This document shows, in pieces, positions 19,260-29,700 of a stretch of DNA of 64,000 nucleotides. The stretch's first letter is position 1, and the number at the start of each line of letters is the position of its first letter. Both the position numbers and the translations under genes were made by a program. Origin of the DNA: Debaryomyces hansenii CBS767 (taxonomy: Eukaryota; Ascomycota; Pichiomycetes; Serinales; Debaryomycetaceae); the NCBI RefSeq assembly GCF_000006445.2, contig NC_006049.2:310001-374000 (forward strand). Reading direction: 5' to 3'. A model generated the notes under the pieces. That model searched no databases and was not told where the DNA came from. It saw nothing but the letters and a program-made list of their open reading frames with translations.

Positions 19260-20780
19260 ATGGATAGATCTACGCTGGACGGATCTCATGAAGATAGTGT
19301 AACTAATTCTCCTTCGGAAAAGATGTCAACGGTAGGAAATCTGGAAAGGGAGGATTCTACTGGTCATAATTTTTCAAGTAAGGAAAATATAGGTCCAAAT
19401 GATGAAGTGGATAAAGTAAACACGGATGATGATGCACGCATATATACGGAGACACTAGGTACAAAGGAAGAAATTATGAACTATTCAAGTGGCCTTGAAG
19501 TCGCTAATAAAGATGAGGAAACTCCTAATATATCGAAAGAAAATTTGGTAGTTTCTAGTGAAGACGCATCAACAAATATGAATAAGGGAACTACGGTTGG
19601 ATCTGCTGAAAATGAGGACTCCGCGTCTATTGAATCGGAAACTAAAATAACGGAGATAGGTACCGATCAAAATAACGAGATAGATACTCAGGTAGATTCA
19701 GAAGTGGATGCAATTAATAATGATGAATTGCCTCAATCTTTGTCTAATGTAGATGAAGGAAGAATAGAGAAAGAAGCCAGCATTGATTCGGTTGAAGACT
19801 TAAAGAAAACTCTGAGCTCTAGAAACTCGATTGTGGAAAATTCTGTGAATAAAGAATCTGATCAATCTGACGTCTCAGATAATTTACAAGAAGATGGTTT
19901 ACTTCTGACAAATAATAAATCGAACAATACTTCGCCAGAGGGAAATACAATCCCTGAAATAAATGATTACAGAATCCCAAATAAGCCGACCAAACGGAAA
20001 CGAGATGAGATTTTAACGAATTACGAACCGATTGATCCTACTTCGTTCCAAACAGAAAAAAATAAAAAGAGAGTAACAGGCAAATTTATTGATAAATTCT
20101 GGGAACCATTGGATGCACAGACAACTAGCTCTTTGGAGAAAATACTAAATATGTGTGTCAATAGAACCATTGAAAAATATAAGGGAGGGTCAATAGTATC
20201 CAAAAAGATGATAGAAGCACAACATTTACTATCGAAAAATTGGCTTAATGAGGTGAATAGAAAATCCTTTAGATCGAGACTTAATGTCACTAATGTACCG
20301 TTACCATCAACCATGCAGAGCACCTCTAAGTCGATTGATAACAGCCTTGATATTTTAGATTATGACCAATTAACCAGACGTACGCAATTTTTGGAAACAT
20401 ACCTACTGGCGGAGCTCAAGCAATTATCCGATTTAGAGACGTACTATTCTGATTTAGAAATGATTTACAACCTGGACTTGAATTACTTAAATGAATTCAA
20501 GAAAACAACTGAAATAAACAAATCAAAAATGATTAAAGAAACGATCATGAAACGAGAGAAATTAAGTCTAGATAATATAGAGCCCGATCGCGAGAATATC
20601 AGGCTTGCTGATCATTCTGTGCTAACTAATTCCAATTTCGATCCTAATTCTGATAATGATACTCAAGACGTTCTACAGTTGATAGACAAACAATTACAAA
20701 GTCTATCATCAGACACCACCAATCTTACGACTCTTAATGAAAAGTTGGAAACTTTATATAATTTCCTTAATAAATGTTGA
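19260..20780 (+). CDS. Probable inner-kinetochore COMA subunit, CENP-Q/Okp1-like (tentative)
   Basis: 506 residues from the ATG at 19260. The first 270 residues are disordered and rich in Ser, Glu, Asn and Asp with many possible CK2 sites. A basic stretch (KPTKRKRDE) precedes the conserved half. There, FIDKFWEPLDAQTTSSLEKIL resembles the W-x-PL start of CENP-Q proteins, then coiled-coil segments follow (RRTQFLETYLLAELKQLSDLE and the C-terminal 60 residues). CENP-Q/Okp1 pairs with CENP-U/Ame1 in the COMA complex at centromeres. The match is by pattern memory only; another coiled-coil nuclear protein is possible. It is followed by a convergent gene 8 bp away. Confidence 0.5.
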   Translation: MDRSTLDGSHEDSVTNSPSEKMSTVGNLEREDSTGHNFSSKENIGPNDEVDKVNTDDDARIYTETLGTKEEIMNYSSGLEVANKDEETPNISKENLVVSSEDASTNMNKGTTVGSAENEDSASIESETKITEIGTDQNNEIDTQVDSEVDAINNDELPQSLSNVDEGRIEKEASIDSVEDLKKTLSSRNSIVENSVNKESDQSDVSDNLQEDGLLLTNNKSNNTSPEGNTIPEINDYRIPNKPTKRKRDEILTNYEPIDPTSFQTEKNKKRVTGKFIDKFWEPLDAQTTSSLEKILNMCVNRTIEKYKGGSIVSKKMIEAQHLLSKNWLNEVNRKSFRSRLNVTNVPLPSTMQSTSKSIDNSLDILDYDQLTRRTQFLETYLLAELKQLSDLETYYSDLEMIYNLDLNYLNEFKKTTEINKSKMIKETIMKREKLSLDNIEPDRENIRLADHSVLTNSNFDPNSDNDTQDVLQLIDKQLQSLSSDTTNLTTLNEKLETLYNFLNKC

Positions 20781-20788
20781 ATATAAGC

Positions 20789-21631
20789 TTAATCGACAAA
20801 AACCCAATATACAGAAACTAATATAGTGTCAGTGCTCGAGTCAACTTCTCTCTTTAAGATTGGCAAGTCCTTCTCATCCGTACCTTCGATTTTATCAACT
20901 CGCCCCATATATTCTGGTTTTCTACTATCCACTACATCCTCTTTCAAATTTTCATTATCTTTTGGGTTCGTAGTTCCCAATTCCTCCTTCAAATCTTCTT
21001 CATTATCTTCTAACTCTGCAATACCACTCACAGGTTCCTTTACTTTGTCATCATCTTCAAGCTCTGTAGCGCTCGATTGTTCTTTCAACTTATCATCATC
21101 CTCTTCACCAGCTTTGATGTCGTCATCTTCATCCGATTTGATATCAGTAGTACTCAATACGTCTTCGGTATCTTCATTGTTGAACTTATCATTAGGGCCA
21201 GCTTCTAAAGTATTTTCTTCACTTTTGTTTTCTTTACTATTCACTTCGTCATTGAATTTCTTCTCTAATACTTTCTCCGTAGATTCCTCAATCAGATCTC
21301 CCTTTTTCTCGGCCTCTGTATCATTGTCTCCTTTTAACTCAACTTTAAGACTAATATATCCATCCCTATTAGAATCCCAAACAGCACCAAAACTGGTCAG
21401 TATATTCAAGTTGGTTTCAATTGAAGATGGAGATTTCAATCTTGTTGCTTGAATCAAGAATTTATGCTTGGAGGACTTCTTCTGTAGCTTTGCAAGCAAG
21501 AACTCAATCAATGCATTGGTTTCACTTAACTTATTTATATCTTCACTTATTACTTCAGCTAAATACTCCGTTGTTACTGGAGATTCCTTGGAAGCCGAAG
21601 AGGATGTTATAGAAACGATTGGACTAGACAT
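20789..21631 (-). CDS. TDA2: Tctex-1-family dynein light chain-like protein (Tda2-like) with large acidic insertion
   Basis: 280 residues from the ATG at 21631; an in-frame ATG at 21655 would add eight. Residues 20-100 resemble the Tctex-1 fold of S. cerevisiae Tda2 (KHKFLIQATRL; GAVWDSNRDGYISLKVEL). The last strand TILVSVYWVFVD is at the C-terminus. Between them lies about 165 residues of acidic, low-complexity sequence with loose repeats (ELEDDDKVKEP, ELEDNEEDLKEE). S. cerevisiae Tda2 is only about 126 residues and lacks it. Tda2 binds Aim21 and regulates actin assembly at endocytic patches. The insert has no stop or splice signals, so it is probably translated. It is divergent from the PDR16-like gene with 165 bp between starts. 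Confidence 0.72.
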   Translation of the reverse strand: MSSPIVSITSSSASKESPVTTEYLAEVISEDINKLSETNALIEFLLAKLQKKSSKHKFLIQATRLKSPSSIETNLNILTSFGAVWDSNRDGYISLKVELKGDNDTEAEKKGDLIEESTEKVLEKKFNDEVNSKENKSEENTLEAGPNDKFNNEDTEDVLSTTDIKSDEDDDIKAGEEDDDKLKEQSSATELEDDDKVKEPVSGIAELEDNEEDLKEELGTTNPKDNENLKEDVVDSRKPEYMGRVDKIEGTDEKDLPILKREVDSSTDTILVSVYWVFVD

Positions 21632-21796
21632 TATTCGTGTTAATGTGATAAGCATTAACTGTTCCAAATATAAATCCACAATGCTTTTTCGTTCCCTGAA
21701 TACGCGAGATTGTCAATTTTTCAGTAAACAAATTCAACAATATGTGATACCTCTGTATTTCTTTTACATTCGCTGAGTTTATACAAGTTCATAAAT

Positions 21797-22891
21797 ATGA
21801 ATATATTTAGAAGGAAAGATACTAGTACGTCGAGTCTCTCCAATTCAACCAGCGAAGCTGCTTCAGTTTCGTCTAAATCAAGTACTGCAAGTACCACCAC
21901 TTCAAAAAAAGGTTCAAAGTTGATAAAATGCCACACACCTTTTGATAAACCTGTCAACCCCGTCAAACCCCCAGTATTTGATTTATCAGAAGAAGAACAG
22001 AAGAAATACGATGAAGTTTTGAAGCACTTTCAAGAACACGTCAAAAAAGACTTGCCAGTAAATGATCAAGCAGGTGCCGCAAAGCACGCGGTACTCGATG
22101 AAGAGATAGCATGGTTGACTAAAGAGTGTTTCTTACGGTACTTACGAGCCTCTAAATGGAGGCTAGAGACTGCCATCAAGCGTATTGAAGAAACTCTTAT
22201 TTGGCGTAGAACTTTCGGAGTTGTAGAAATTCCTCAACATACCGATCCGAAAATAATTATTACACCGGAATTAGTGGAAGAGGAGAATGTCACTGGTAAA
22301 AACCTTATTGTTGGATATGATAATGATAATAGACCCTGTCTTTATCTTAGAAATGGTTACCAAAATACCTCACCATCTATAAAGCAGGTTCAACATTTGG
22401 TGTTTATGTTAGAAAGAGTTATTCAATTTATGCCTCCAGGACAAGATACATTAGCTCTATTGATTGACTTCAAAGCTGCACCAGCCCACATGAACCTCTC
22501 ATCTAAATTCCCATCATTATCCATATCAAAACAAGTATTGAACATTTTGCAAGGCCATTATCCAGAAAGATTAGGTAAGGGTTTATTCACCAATATTCCT
22601 TGGATTGGTTACACATTTTTCAAAGTCGTTGGACCATTCATAGACCCATATACGAGGCTGAAAACTATTTACGATCAACCATTTGAAAACTTCGTTCCTA
22701 AAGAACAATTGGACAAAGAGTTCAACGGAAACTTGGATTTCGAGTATATTCATGATGTTTACTGGAAAGAAATGAATGTGATGGCAGAAAGAAAACGTGA
22801 AAACTACGTCAAGAATTTTCATCGATTAGGTGCAAAAGTCGGTTTGAGCGAATACGACTTAAGACTAATCCACAATGATGATTCTCAATAG
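21797..22891 (+). CDS. PDR16: Sec14-like phosphatidylinositol transfer protein (Pdr16/Pdr17 type)
   Basis: 364 residues. An N-terminal Ser/Thr-rich leader (1-45) precedes the CRAL-TRIO N region (ECFLRYLRASKWRLETAIKRI). The Sec14 lipid-binding domain follows, with QVQHLVFMLERVIQFMPPGQD, LALLIDFK and HYPERLGKGLFTNIPW, the typical Pdr16/Pdr17 blocks. These proteins bind phosphatidylinositol (and sterol in Pdr16), act at lipid droplets, ER and cell periphery, and affect azole tolerance. Length matches the family (about 350). It could equally be the PDR17 orthologue. Codon 288 is CTG, at an exposed position that differs among homologues. Confidence 0.88.
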   Translation: MNIFRRKDTSTSSLSNSTSEAASVSSKSSTASTTTSKKGSKLIKCHTPFDKPVNPVKPPVFDLSEEEQKKYDEVLKHFQEHVKKDLPVNDQAGAAKHAVLDEEIAWLTKECFLRYLRASKWRLETAIKRIEETLIWRRTFGVVEIPQHTDPKIIITPELVEEENVTGKNLIVGYDNDNRPCLYLRNGYQNTSPSIKQVQHLVFMLERVIQFMPPGQDTLALLIDFKAAPAHMNLSSKFPSLSISKQVLNILQGHYPERLGKGLFTNIPWIGYTFFKVVGPFIDPYTRLKTIYDQPFENFVPKEQLDKEFNGNLDFEYIHDVYWKEMNVMAERKRENYVKNFHRLGAKVGLSEYDLRLIHNDDSQ

Positions 22892-23344
22892 TATAGACCA
22901 ACTAGATAACAGATAAACCTTCCTATTTATAATCTTATTTTTAATGCGCACAGTACATATATCAGGTTAATATTGTAATCATCCATGTATTTACTTGATG
23001 ATTTAAATTTGCAACTCTTTCCTGTCATTCTTTGCAAATTTTACCAATTATGACTGCGAAAAACAATAAATACAAAAAATATGCAAAAAAGTGCTACATA
23101 CTAATAGGATAACATGTAGCTTGATACACCCTGCATGAGTTTGGATTTATAACAACTAGAAGATTTACTTGCTATCATATACTACTATCAGATCTTTTGT
23201 TTTAGCCAGAAATAAAACGTTATCTAAAAAATCTATGGGAAACGTTGTGCACTGTATATAATAAGTGAAAAATATTTTGGTTTGAGTCATATAAGAAACG
23301 TTGATGGAAGTATTACAATATAGATCTGTTAAGCTACAGTTGAA
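22892..23344. other. Intergenic region, SER2 promoter
   Basis: About 450 bp, AT-rich, between the PDR16-like stop and SER2. The only recognisable control signal is the TGAGTCA element at 23283..23289, listed separately. Confidence 0.45.
23283..23289 (+). promoter_or_regulatory. Candidate Gcn4-type site upstream of SER2
   Basis: TGAGTCA, followed by T, matches the Gcn4 consensus TGASTCA and lies 56 bp before the SER2 ATG. General amino-acid control of serine biosynthesis is a sensible expectation, though a 7-bp match alone is weak. Confidence 0.45.
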
Positions 23345-24283
23345 ATGTCTAATACAGAGGGGTATTCAATCACAATAATTTCACATTCTTCTGGAATTCC
23401 AGAGGAAAAAATTGCTTATGTGGAAAAGTTTATTAGCGAGAAATTACAGTTAACAAGTAGTGAAAAGAAAGCGTTATCAGCAAATAACAGAGTACTTGAT
23501 TATTCTGTAAAGTTAGGGGAACAACAAAATGAGCAAATAGTGGCGTTGATAAAAGACGAATTATTAGGAAATCCATCAGGCTTTGATATCATCTTTCAAA
23601 AGACAAGTGAACGTAAAGATAAGAAATTATTTATTTTTGATATGGATTCCACTTTGATTTACCAAGAAGTCATAGAGTTAATTGCAGCATATGCAAACAT
23701 CGAGGATAAAGTTGCAGAAATTACGGAAAGAGCAATGAATGGTGAACTCGACTTTACTCAGTCTCTTTTAGAAAGAGTGTTATTGTTAAAAGGTATTGAT
23801 TCTACGTCGATTTGGAGTGAATTGGAAACCAAGATTGAAATAACAAAGGGAGCTAGAGAGTTATGTAAGGCATTAAAGAATCTTGGATGTGTTATGGGTG
23901 TTTGTTCTGGTGGATTTATACCGTTAGCAGAATTTATCAAAAAGCAACTAGGCTTGGATTATGCCTATGCTAATCAATTAGGAACCGATTCGAATAATAT
24001 TTTGGATGGTACTACCAAGGGTTATATTGTCAACAGTGAAAAGAAAGCAGAGCTATTGCTAGAAATTGCAAGAAATCATCAGATAGATCCTCGTAATGCG
24101 GTTGCAGTAGGTGATGGTGCTAATGATTTGAAAATGATGAATGAAGCTGGTTTTGGAGTTGCATGGAATGCTAAGCCAAAAGTTCAAAAAATGGCTCCTT
24201 GCTGCTTGAATACTGATTCATTGCAAGACATATTATATATCATGGGTTACAACGACGAAGAAATTGTACAATTAATTAAGTAG
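23345..24283 (+). CDS. SER2: Phosphoserine phosphatase
   Basis: 312 residues. It is a HAD-superfamily enzyme: motif I FIFDMDST with nucleophile Asp99 and acid/base Asp101, a SerB-type cap (ELIAAYANIEDKVAEITERAM), CSGGF motif II, and VGDGANDLKMM motif IV. It hydrolyses O-phosphoserine in the last step of serine biosynthesis. Residues 1-90 form the N-terminal extension seen in fungal Ser2 (about 309 residues in S. cerevisiae). All active-site motifs are intact. It is convergent with ABZ2, with 24 bp between stops. Confidence 0.96.
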   Translation: MSNTEGYSITIISHSSGIPEEKIAYVEKFISEKLQLTSSEKKALSANNRVLDYSVKLGEQQNEQIVALIKDELLGNPSGFDIIFQKTSERKDKKLFIFDMDSTLIYQEVIELIAAYANIEDKVAEITERAMNGELDFTQSLLERVLLLKGIDSTSIWSELETKIEITKGARELCKALKNLGCVMGVCSGGFIPLAEFIKKQLGLDYAYANQLGTDSNNILDGTTKGYIVNSEKKAELLLEIARNHQIDPRNAVAVGDGANDLKMMNEAGFGVAWNAKPKVQKMAPCCLNTDSLQDILYIMGYNDEEIVQLIK

Positions 24284-24307
24284 ATACATAAAATAGACTA
24301 AAATAAA

Positions 24308-25162
24308 TTATCCGACTATCTTACCCTTTACTACACCCATAATCCCATTAAATAGTAAAATTTCCGTGTTTATTTCGAGTGATCTTAAAGTTATAGTTTC
24401 TTCTTCAATAAAGTCCTTTCTTAATAAAAAGTGTCTCATCACACCACATAAGCAACCACTGCTCAATTGTGGAGTTATCCATTTACCATCCTTCTTTCTC
24501 CTAATAGCCACATTAGTTATAGACCCTTCCATTAACTGCTCCAGTCCATTGATCAATAACACCTCTTCCTTTCCAGGTCTTAGCCCTGGTAATGCTCTTT
24601 CCCTTGCTGCACTATATACTTTTCTGTTCGTTGTTTTGAACGATGTAAAGGGGGACATAAATGTCAGCTCTTTATCAATGTAAACATCCCAGATATCCTC
24701 CGTTGACGACGAAGATTCTTGAATACCATCAAGCAAGTTATCTCTGTACCCAGTATCATGAAGCTCTATTTTGACATCCCCATCCATGGAGACTAATAAT
24801 CTAACTTTCATTGGTTCAAATACCAATCTATCAGAAAGGGTTATGGCTTCAATAAGTTTTGATAGTAATAAATCCTGCGGTATTTCGAAGTCTAGTTCGT
24901 CCAGATCATGTATCTGGACATGAAAGTATTTTAATGTGAATACCAATCTATGATAGTGTTCATCTAACAAGAAGAAATTGTCCTTGGTAATATCAGAAGC
25001 CATTATTGGTGGTATGACAGTTAATTTCGGATCATATCGTATTGTAGAAAGGATCTGATAATCGGTATTTTCTGGATTGAAAACATCAGATAAGTATTTT
25101 CCATGTATCTCATCAGCTATCTCACTGTAAGATTGTCCGTTATTTGGATAATTGCCCTCCAT
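24308..25162 (-). CDS. ABZ2: Aminodeoxychorismate lyase (PABA synthesis)
   Basis: 284 residues of class IV PLP aminotransferase type. The fungal ADC-lyase signature SPFTSFKTTNRKVYSAAR is present and its Lys is the expected PLP-binding residue. VLLINGLEQLMEGSITNVAI and the LSSGCLCGVMRHFLL block match the cofactor-phosphate and active-site loops. Abz2 converts 4-amino-4-deoxychorismate to p-aminobenzoate and pyruvate for folate synthesis. It is shorter than S. cerevisiae Abz2 (about 374) but comparable with other fungal forms. RRP7 lies upstream on the same strand (144 bp gap). Confidence 0.88.
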   Translation of the reverse strand: MEGNYPNNGQSYSEIADEIHGKYLSDVFNPENTDYQILSTIRYDPKLTVIPPIMASDITKDNFFLLDEHYHRLVFTLKYFHVQIHDLDELDFEIPQDLLLSKLIEAITLSDRLVFEPMKVRLLVSMDGDVKIELHDTGYRDNLLDGIQESSSSTEDIWDVYIDKELTFMSPFTSFKTTNRKVYSAARERALPGLRPGKEEVLLINGLEQLMEGSITNVAIRRKKDGKWITPQLSSGCLCGVMRHFLLRKDFIEEETITLRSLEINTEILLFNGIMGVVKGKIVG

Positions 25163-25306
25163 TTTAATACCTGATGAGAAATAGACTAAAATTGCATATC
25201 TGGAACATAAAAAAGTCTCAAATGTGTGTGATCGAGGGTGTACATAATACGATATTTACAAAATGTTATTAATCAAAGACTAAGTATATAAATACATTAC
25301 ACAACT

Positions 25307-26179
25307 TCAATATGGCCTAAACCTTTTCTTTTCCTTCATGAGTCTGACCTTCTCTTGATCTAACTTGAATTTTTTCAATAAATCATTCATCTCGTCTTTC
25401 TTACGTTGTCTCAATTGGAATCTATAGAAATCTTCTTTCTCTTTCTTTTTCATAGTAGACTTGGCTTTATCAACCTCAACTGTGGCAGCTAATTTCTGTC
25501 TTCCCATTATACCTGCCTTGGTCTTTCTATGTGAGCCAACAACTAACGTGAAACCATCTTCGTCTACGAGCTGTGTTTGCTGTTGAAGATTTTCCATGGA
25601 TTCTTTCTCTGCTTTATCAAAGTCAACAAGAGCTTGCGATACAATGTTAGATATTTCCTCTGGATCTAAAATCTGTGATTGGTACTTGGACAAGAAATAC
25701 GATGATCCGAACGTGGAGGATGCATTAATAGGCCAATCCGATTCAGTGGATGACGATGCAAGTTTCTTTAACGCATTAAATGCTAACACGAGAGCAGCTT
25801 TATCAACGAAAGTCGCTATTCCACAGTTTTTAGGTAATTTGCTTCGGGCTTCAATATCTTCCTGTTGGTGTAATTCCAAATCCGATGTTAACTTGGTTAA
25901 ATCAACCCATATATCCTCGGCATAATCAGTTAACAAACTTGGGGTATACGACTCTATAGTAGATCCAATGGCCACCGCCTGGAAATATTTTCTTAATGAT
26001 GCTGTAGATGTGTTTATAGGTAAATTAAAGAAGAAAATTGAGCGGTTGGCATTATTGTTTTCACTATTATTGGTACTATTTTTGCTATCATGTTTCTTAA
26101 AGAATATATAATGCGGTCTACTTGCTTCTGGTAGCTTTACCGGCAATACTAGAAAGCCCTTGATCTCAGTAACGGCCAT
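25307..26179 (-). CDS. RRP7: Ribosomal RNA-processing protein Rrp7
   Basis: 290 residues. The N-terminus IKGFLVLPVKLPEASRPHYI and an RRM-like domain (SIFFFNLPINTSTASLRKYF) precede the conserved C-terminal region. The latter begins DEDGFTLVV and continues through a Lys/Arg/Glu-rich helix to KEKKRFRPY, the Rrp7 hallmark. Rrp7 is an SSU-processome/UTP-C component needed for 18S rRNA maturation and assembly of rpS27. Length is near that of S. cerevisiae Rrp7 (297). The start codon is the first ATG of the frame. Confidence 0.95.
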   Translation of the reverse strand: MAVTEIKGFLVLPVKLPEASRPHYIFFKKHDSKNSTNNSENNNANRSIFFFNLPINTSTASLRKYFQAVAIGSTIESYTPSLLTDYAEDIWVDLTKLTSDLELHQQEDIEARSKLPKNCGIATFVDKAALVLAFNALKKLASSSTESDWPINASSTFGSSYFLSKYQSQILDPEEISNIVSQALVDFDKAEKESMENLQQQTQLVDEDGFTLVVGSHRKTKAGIMGRQKLAATVEVDKAKSTMKKKEKEDFYRFQLRQRKKDEMNDLLKKFKLDQEKVRLMKEKKRFRPY

Positions 26180-26719
26180 GGTTGATGAATAACATCAAAC
26201 TATAGTCTATACTTAGAGATGCTAATTTTGGTGAAAAGTGAGAGAAGAGGTATAATCGGTAAAACACGACTTTTTATATTCTTGCAAGAAGATAAGAAGC
26301 TTTCTACGTGTATCTGTATCGGCATATATATATACGTATATATTCATGTTCTCTGCGATTCAAGGAAGTGTGCTGTGGGACAGCTAGTTTGAATGAAACG
26401 ACATAGGTGACTGTAACAGAAAATGTATTTCTTAAAGTGAGATTATTGGATAGACTAACTGCGGTTTAAACACCATTCCTTAAGACAACCCCGAATGAAC
26501 CACTAGAAAGCATATATAACACCTCAGTTCGGCCGACAGAGAGATACTATAGTATGTTAGCGGCCTGATTGTGTCTATGGTAGAAAGAAATGTAATAGTG
26601 GTTTTGTGTTACTTGGACTTAATCTCACAAAAATTTTTCAATCTGATATGAATGGTATAGAGGTTGACCCGATATAAGTTTTCTAGTCACCGTGTAAAAT
26701 ATAGTGATTAAATTTGAAC
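26180..26719. other. Divergent promoter between RRP7 and the Nmd5-like gene
   Basis: 540 bp shared by two divergent genes linked to ribosome biogenesis or nuclear import. A perfect RRPE-type element is listed separately at 26630..26640. An alternating AT/GC-poor stretch (TATATATATACGTATATAT) lies near 26325..26345. No ORF or RNA gene is evident. Confidence 0.5.
26630..26640 (+). promoter_or_regulatory. RRPE-type element (AAAATTTTTCA)
   Basis: AAAATTTTTCA is the reverse complement of the ribosomal-RNA-processing element TGAAAAATTTT bound by Stb3 in S. cerevisiae. It is 80-90 bp upstream of the importin gene and within the divergent region with RRP7, a ribosome-biogenesis gene. Confidence 0.55.
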
Positions 26720-29700
26720 ATGGACAAAGACAACTTGCTTAAGTCTTTAGCGGGAACGTTAGATTCGGACTTTCAAGTCAGGAAACAAAGTGAACAAGAA
26801 TTGCATGTTTTTGAAGTTCAACCTGGGTTTACTGCGTACTTACTTGACTTGATCATGGAAGAGGATGTTCCACTTGGAATTCAAATAAGTGCCGCAATTT
26901 TCTTCAAAAATAGAGTTGTCAACTATTGGTTGATTTCTGAAAACAAGGCTGCAACACCATTGAATATCCAGGATAATGAAAAACCGATCATCAAAGAGAA
27001 ATTGGTTCAAACATTGGTTAAAAAGCACAAGAATAACCAGTTAAAATTACAATTAGCTACTGCTATGCATAACATTTTGAACTCTGAAAAATGGGAGGAG
27101 TTGATACCTGTGATTAAGAAGTTGATTAGTGATTTTGATAATCTTGACCATATATACACGGGGTTGATATGCTTATATGAATACACTAAGAATTACAGAT
27201 GGGCAGGTTTGGAGACCTCGAGCTCGACTAATCCAGTGTTAGAAGAAATCACCACCGAAATGTTTCCTATTTTAGAGAATTTGGTTACGAATTTATTGAA
27301 TAATGATTCTCAGGTTACCGATGAAATGTTGTACATGATCATTAAAATATTTAAGTTCACAACCTTCTCATCATTACCAAGTTACTTCCAAGATCAATCA
27401 AAATTAGGAAATTGGTGCCACTTGCAAATTCTTATCATAAACAAGCCATTACCGGCATCAGTTATGGAAGAGGATTCTATTGAAATGAGAACTTCCAATC
27501 CTAGAACCAAGACTGTTAAATGGTGTTTTGGTAACTTGCATAGATTATTGACCCGTCACGGGGGTGGTTTCAGTACAAAGGATAAGGCTAATAATGAGTT
27601 TGCAAAATCATTCTTGGAGAATTTTGTTCCAGAGATTTTGAGTGCTTACTGGACGATTATCGAGAATTGGTCCGTTAAGAAAGTTTGGTTATCCGAAGGA
27701 TCTTTATATCATATGATCTCATTCTTGGAGCAGTTGATTGAGACACCAGCTTGGGCTTTAATTTCTGACAAATTGGACGCTATCATTCTTCATGTCATCT
27801 TGCCTACTTTAAATGCTAACGAAGAAACTATAGAGTTATACGAGGATGAACCGGATGAATATATCAGAAGATTCTTTGATATCAACAGAGAAAGCAACAC
27901 TGCGGATGTAGCATCTATCAACTTTATTTTTAGGTTGTCTACCAAAAAGTTTAAATCTACTATCAACCAAGTCTTAGGAATAGTTAATAGTATCTTCAGT
28001 AGAAGAAATGAAAATCGCCAAGATATTGCGACAGCAATGGAAACTGAGGGTGCTTTACGTGTGTTGTCAACATTATCATATAAATTAGATAAGAAGTCGT
28101 CACCGGTTCAAGGCCAATTGGATCAATTGTTACATACATTTATCTATCCTGAATTATCAGATGAAACAGTTTCTAAAACTCCTTGGTTGACCGCAAGGGC
28201 ATGTGACACTTTGGCTATGTTTGTTTACAAATACCAAGATCAACAAGTCTTACAAGATATATTTCAAGCTGTTGTTAAGTGTTTCCAAAACCAAGAACAA
28301 TTTCCAGTCCAGCTTACCGCAGTTGATGCGTTACGTACGTTAGTGGATGAAGAATTAGTAGCTGAACATATTTCTGGACAGGCTCCGCAATTGATGGGTA
28401 CATTATTGGATATGTCAAAAAAGTTTGAATCAGATATTTTAACCAGTGTTATGGATTCATTCGTTGAAAAATTTGCTAAGAACTTAGAGCCATATGCTCA
28501 CGAATTATCTTCAAAATTGGTTGAGCAGTTCCTTAGATTAGCCTCTGAGTTGTTGGACCAACAGACTAGTAGTACCAGTAATAATATTGACCTTGACAAA
28601 GAATATCAAGCATCTGGTATTTTAAATACTTTAACTACCTTGGTTATTGCTATGAATTCTTCTCCAAACGTTGCAGCTTCCATGGAGAGTGTTATACAAG
28701 ATATGGTTAAGTTTATTCTTGAAAATGCTATGGTTGCCTTCTTAGGTGAAGCCATTGAAATTCTCGAATCTATTTTGTTCAGTACCCAACATGTTTCACC
28801 TACTTTGTGGAACTTATTCCAATCTTGTATTGATTCTTTCGATACTTATGCATTGGAATATTTTGATACATTTCAACCATTTTTTGAAAGTGTTATCAAC
28901 CACGGTTTCAGCCAAAGTGAAGTTACAATTGAAACACCATATGTACAATCATTACTTAATGTCTGCTTCAATATTCTTAGCAGCGATTCATTGGATCCAA
29001 TTTTCGCAGACTGTGCATTTGAATTAATTGAGTTAACCATATTAAGTATGAACACCAGATTTATTTCATTCTTGCCAAGATTCTTGCCAGAAATCTTTAA
29101 TGTCTTCACCAATTTGGAATCTCAAGATGCATTTGATGGTTATATGTTACATCACTTGTCAGTATTGAAGATATTCTTCGGATGTCTTTACATTGACCCA
29201 TCTACGACTTTCAAATTCTTAAACGAGAAACAATTTACTGGTGGATTTTTCCAATTATGGATTAAGTATTCTGGTGATTTCCAAAGTGTTTACGGTTGTA
29301 AGATTCAAATCTTATGTTGCTTGTCTATATTATGTGATGCTGATTTATCTTTGATTCCACAACCAGAAACTATTCTGGAAGTAACAGATTTGTTAATTTC
29401 AAACTTGGAAGTTTTACCACACGCTATCAAGGCCAGACAAGATATCCTCTCCGAAGACCGTGGTATGAAGCAATATTCAGCCAACACAGGTGGTGATGAT
29501 GATGAAGAAGATGAGTATGATGATGCTTATTTCGAAGGAGATGAATTCGAAGCAGACGAAGCAGAATTAGAAGCTATGAAACAAACTCCTATTGATAATA
29601 TCAATGTATTTGAAGTATTTGCAAATAAGGTTATGTCTTTACAACAGCAAGATTCGGGTAAATATTCAGGTATTTTTGGTGGCTTAGATTCTAGCCAGCA

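Noticed and set aside
20826..21452. 208-codon plus-strand Ser-rich frame opposite the Tda2-like gene
   Set aside because: It is the reverse of acidic Glu/Asp codons (TTC/ATC become Ser/Phe-type), has no domain, and the opposite strand has a Tctex fold.
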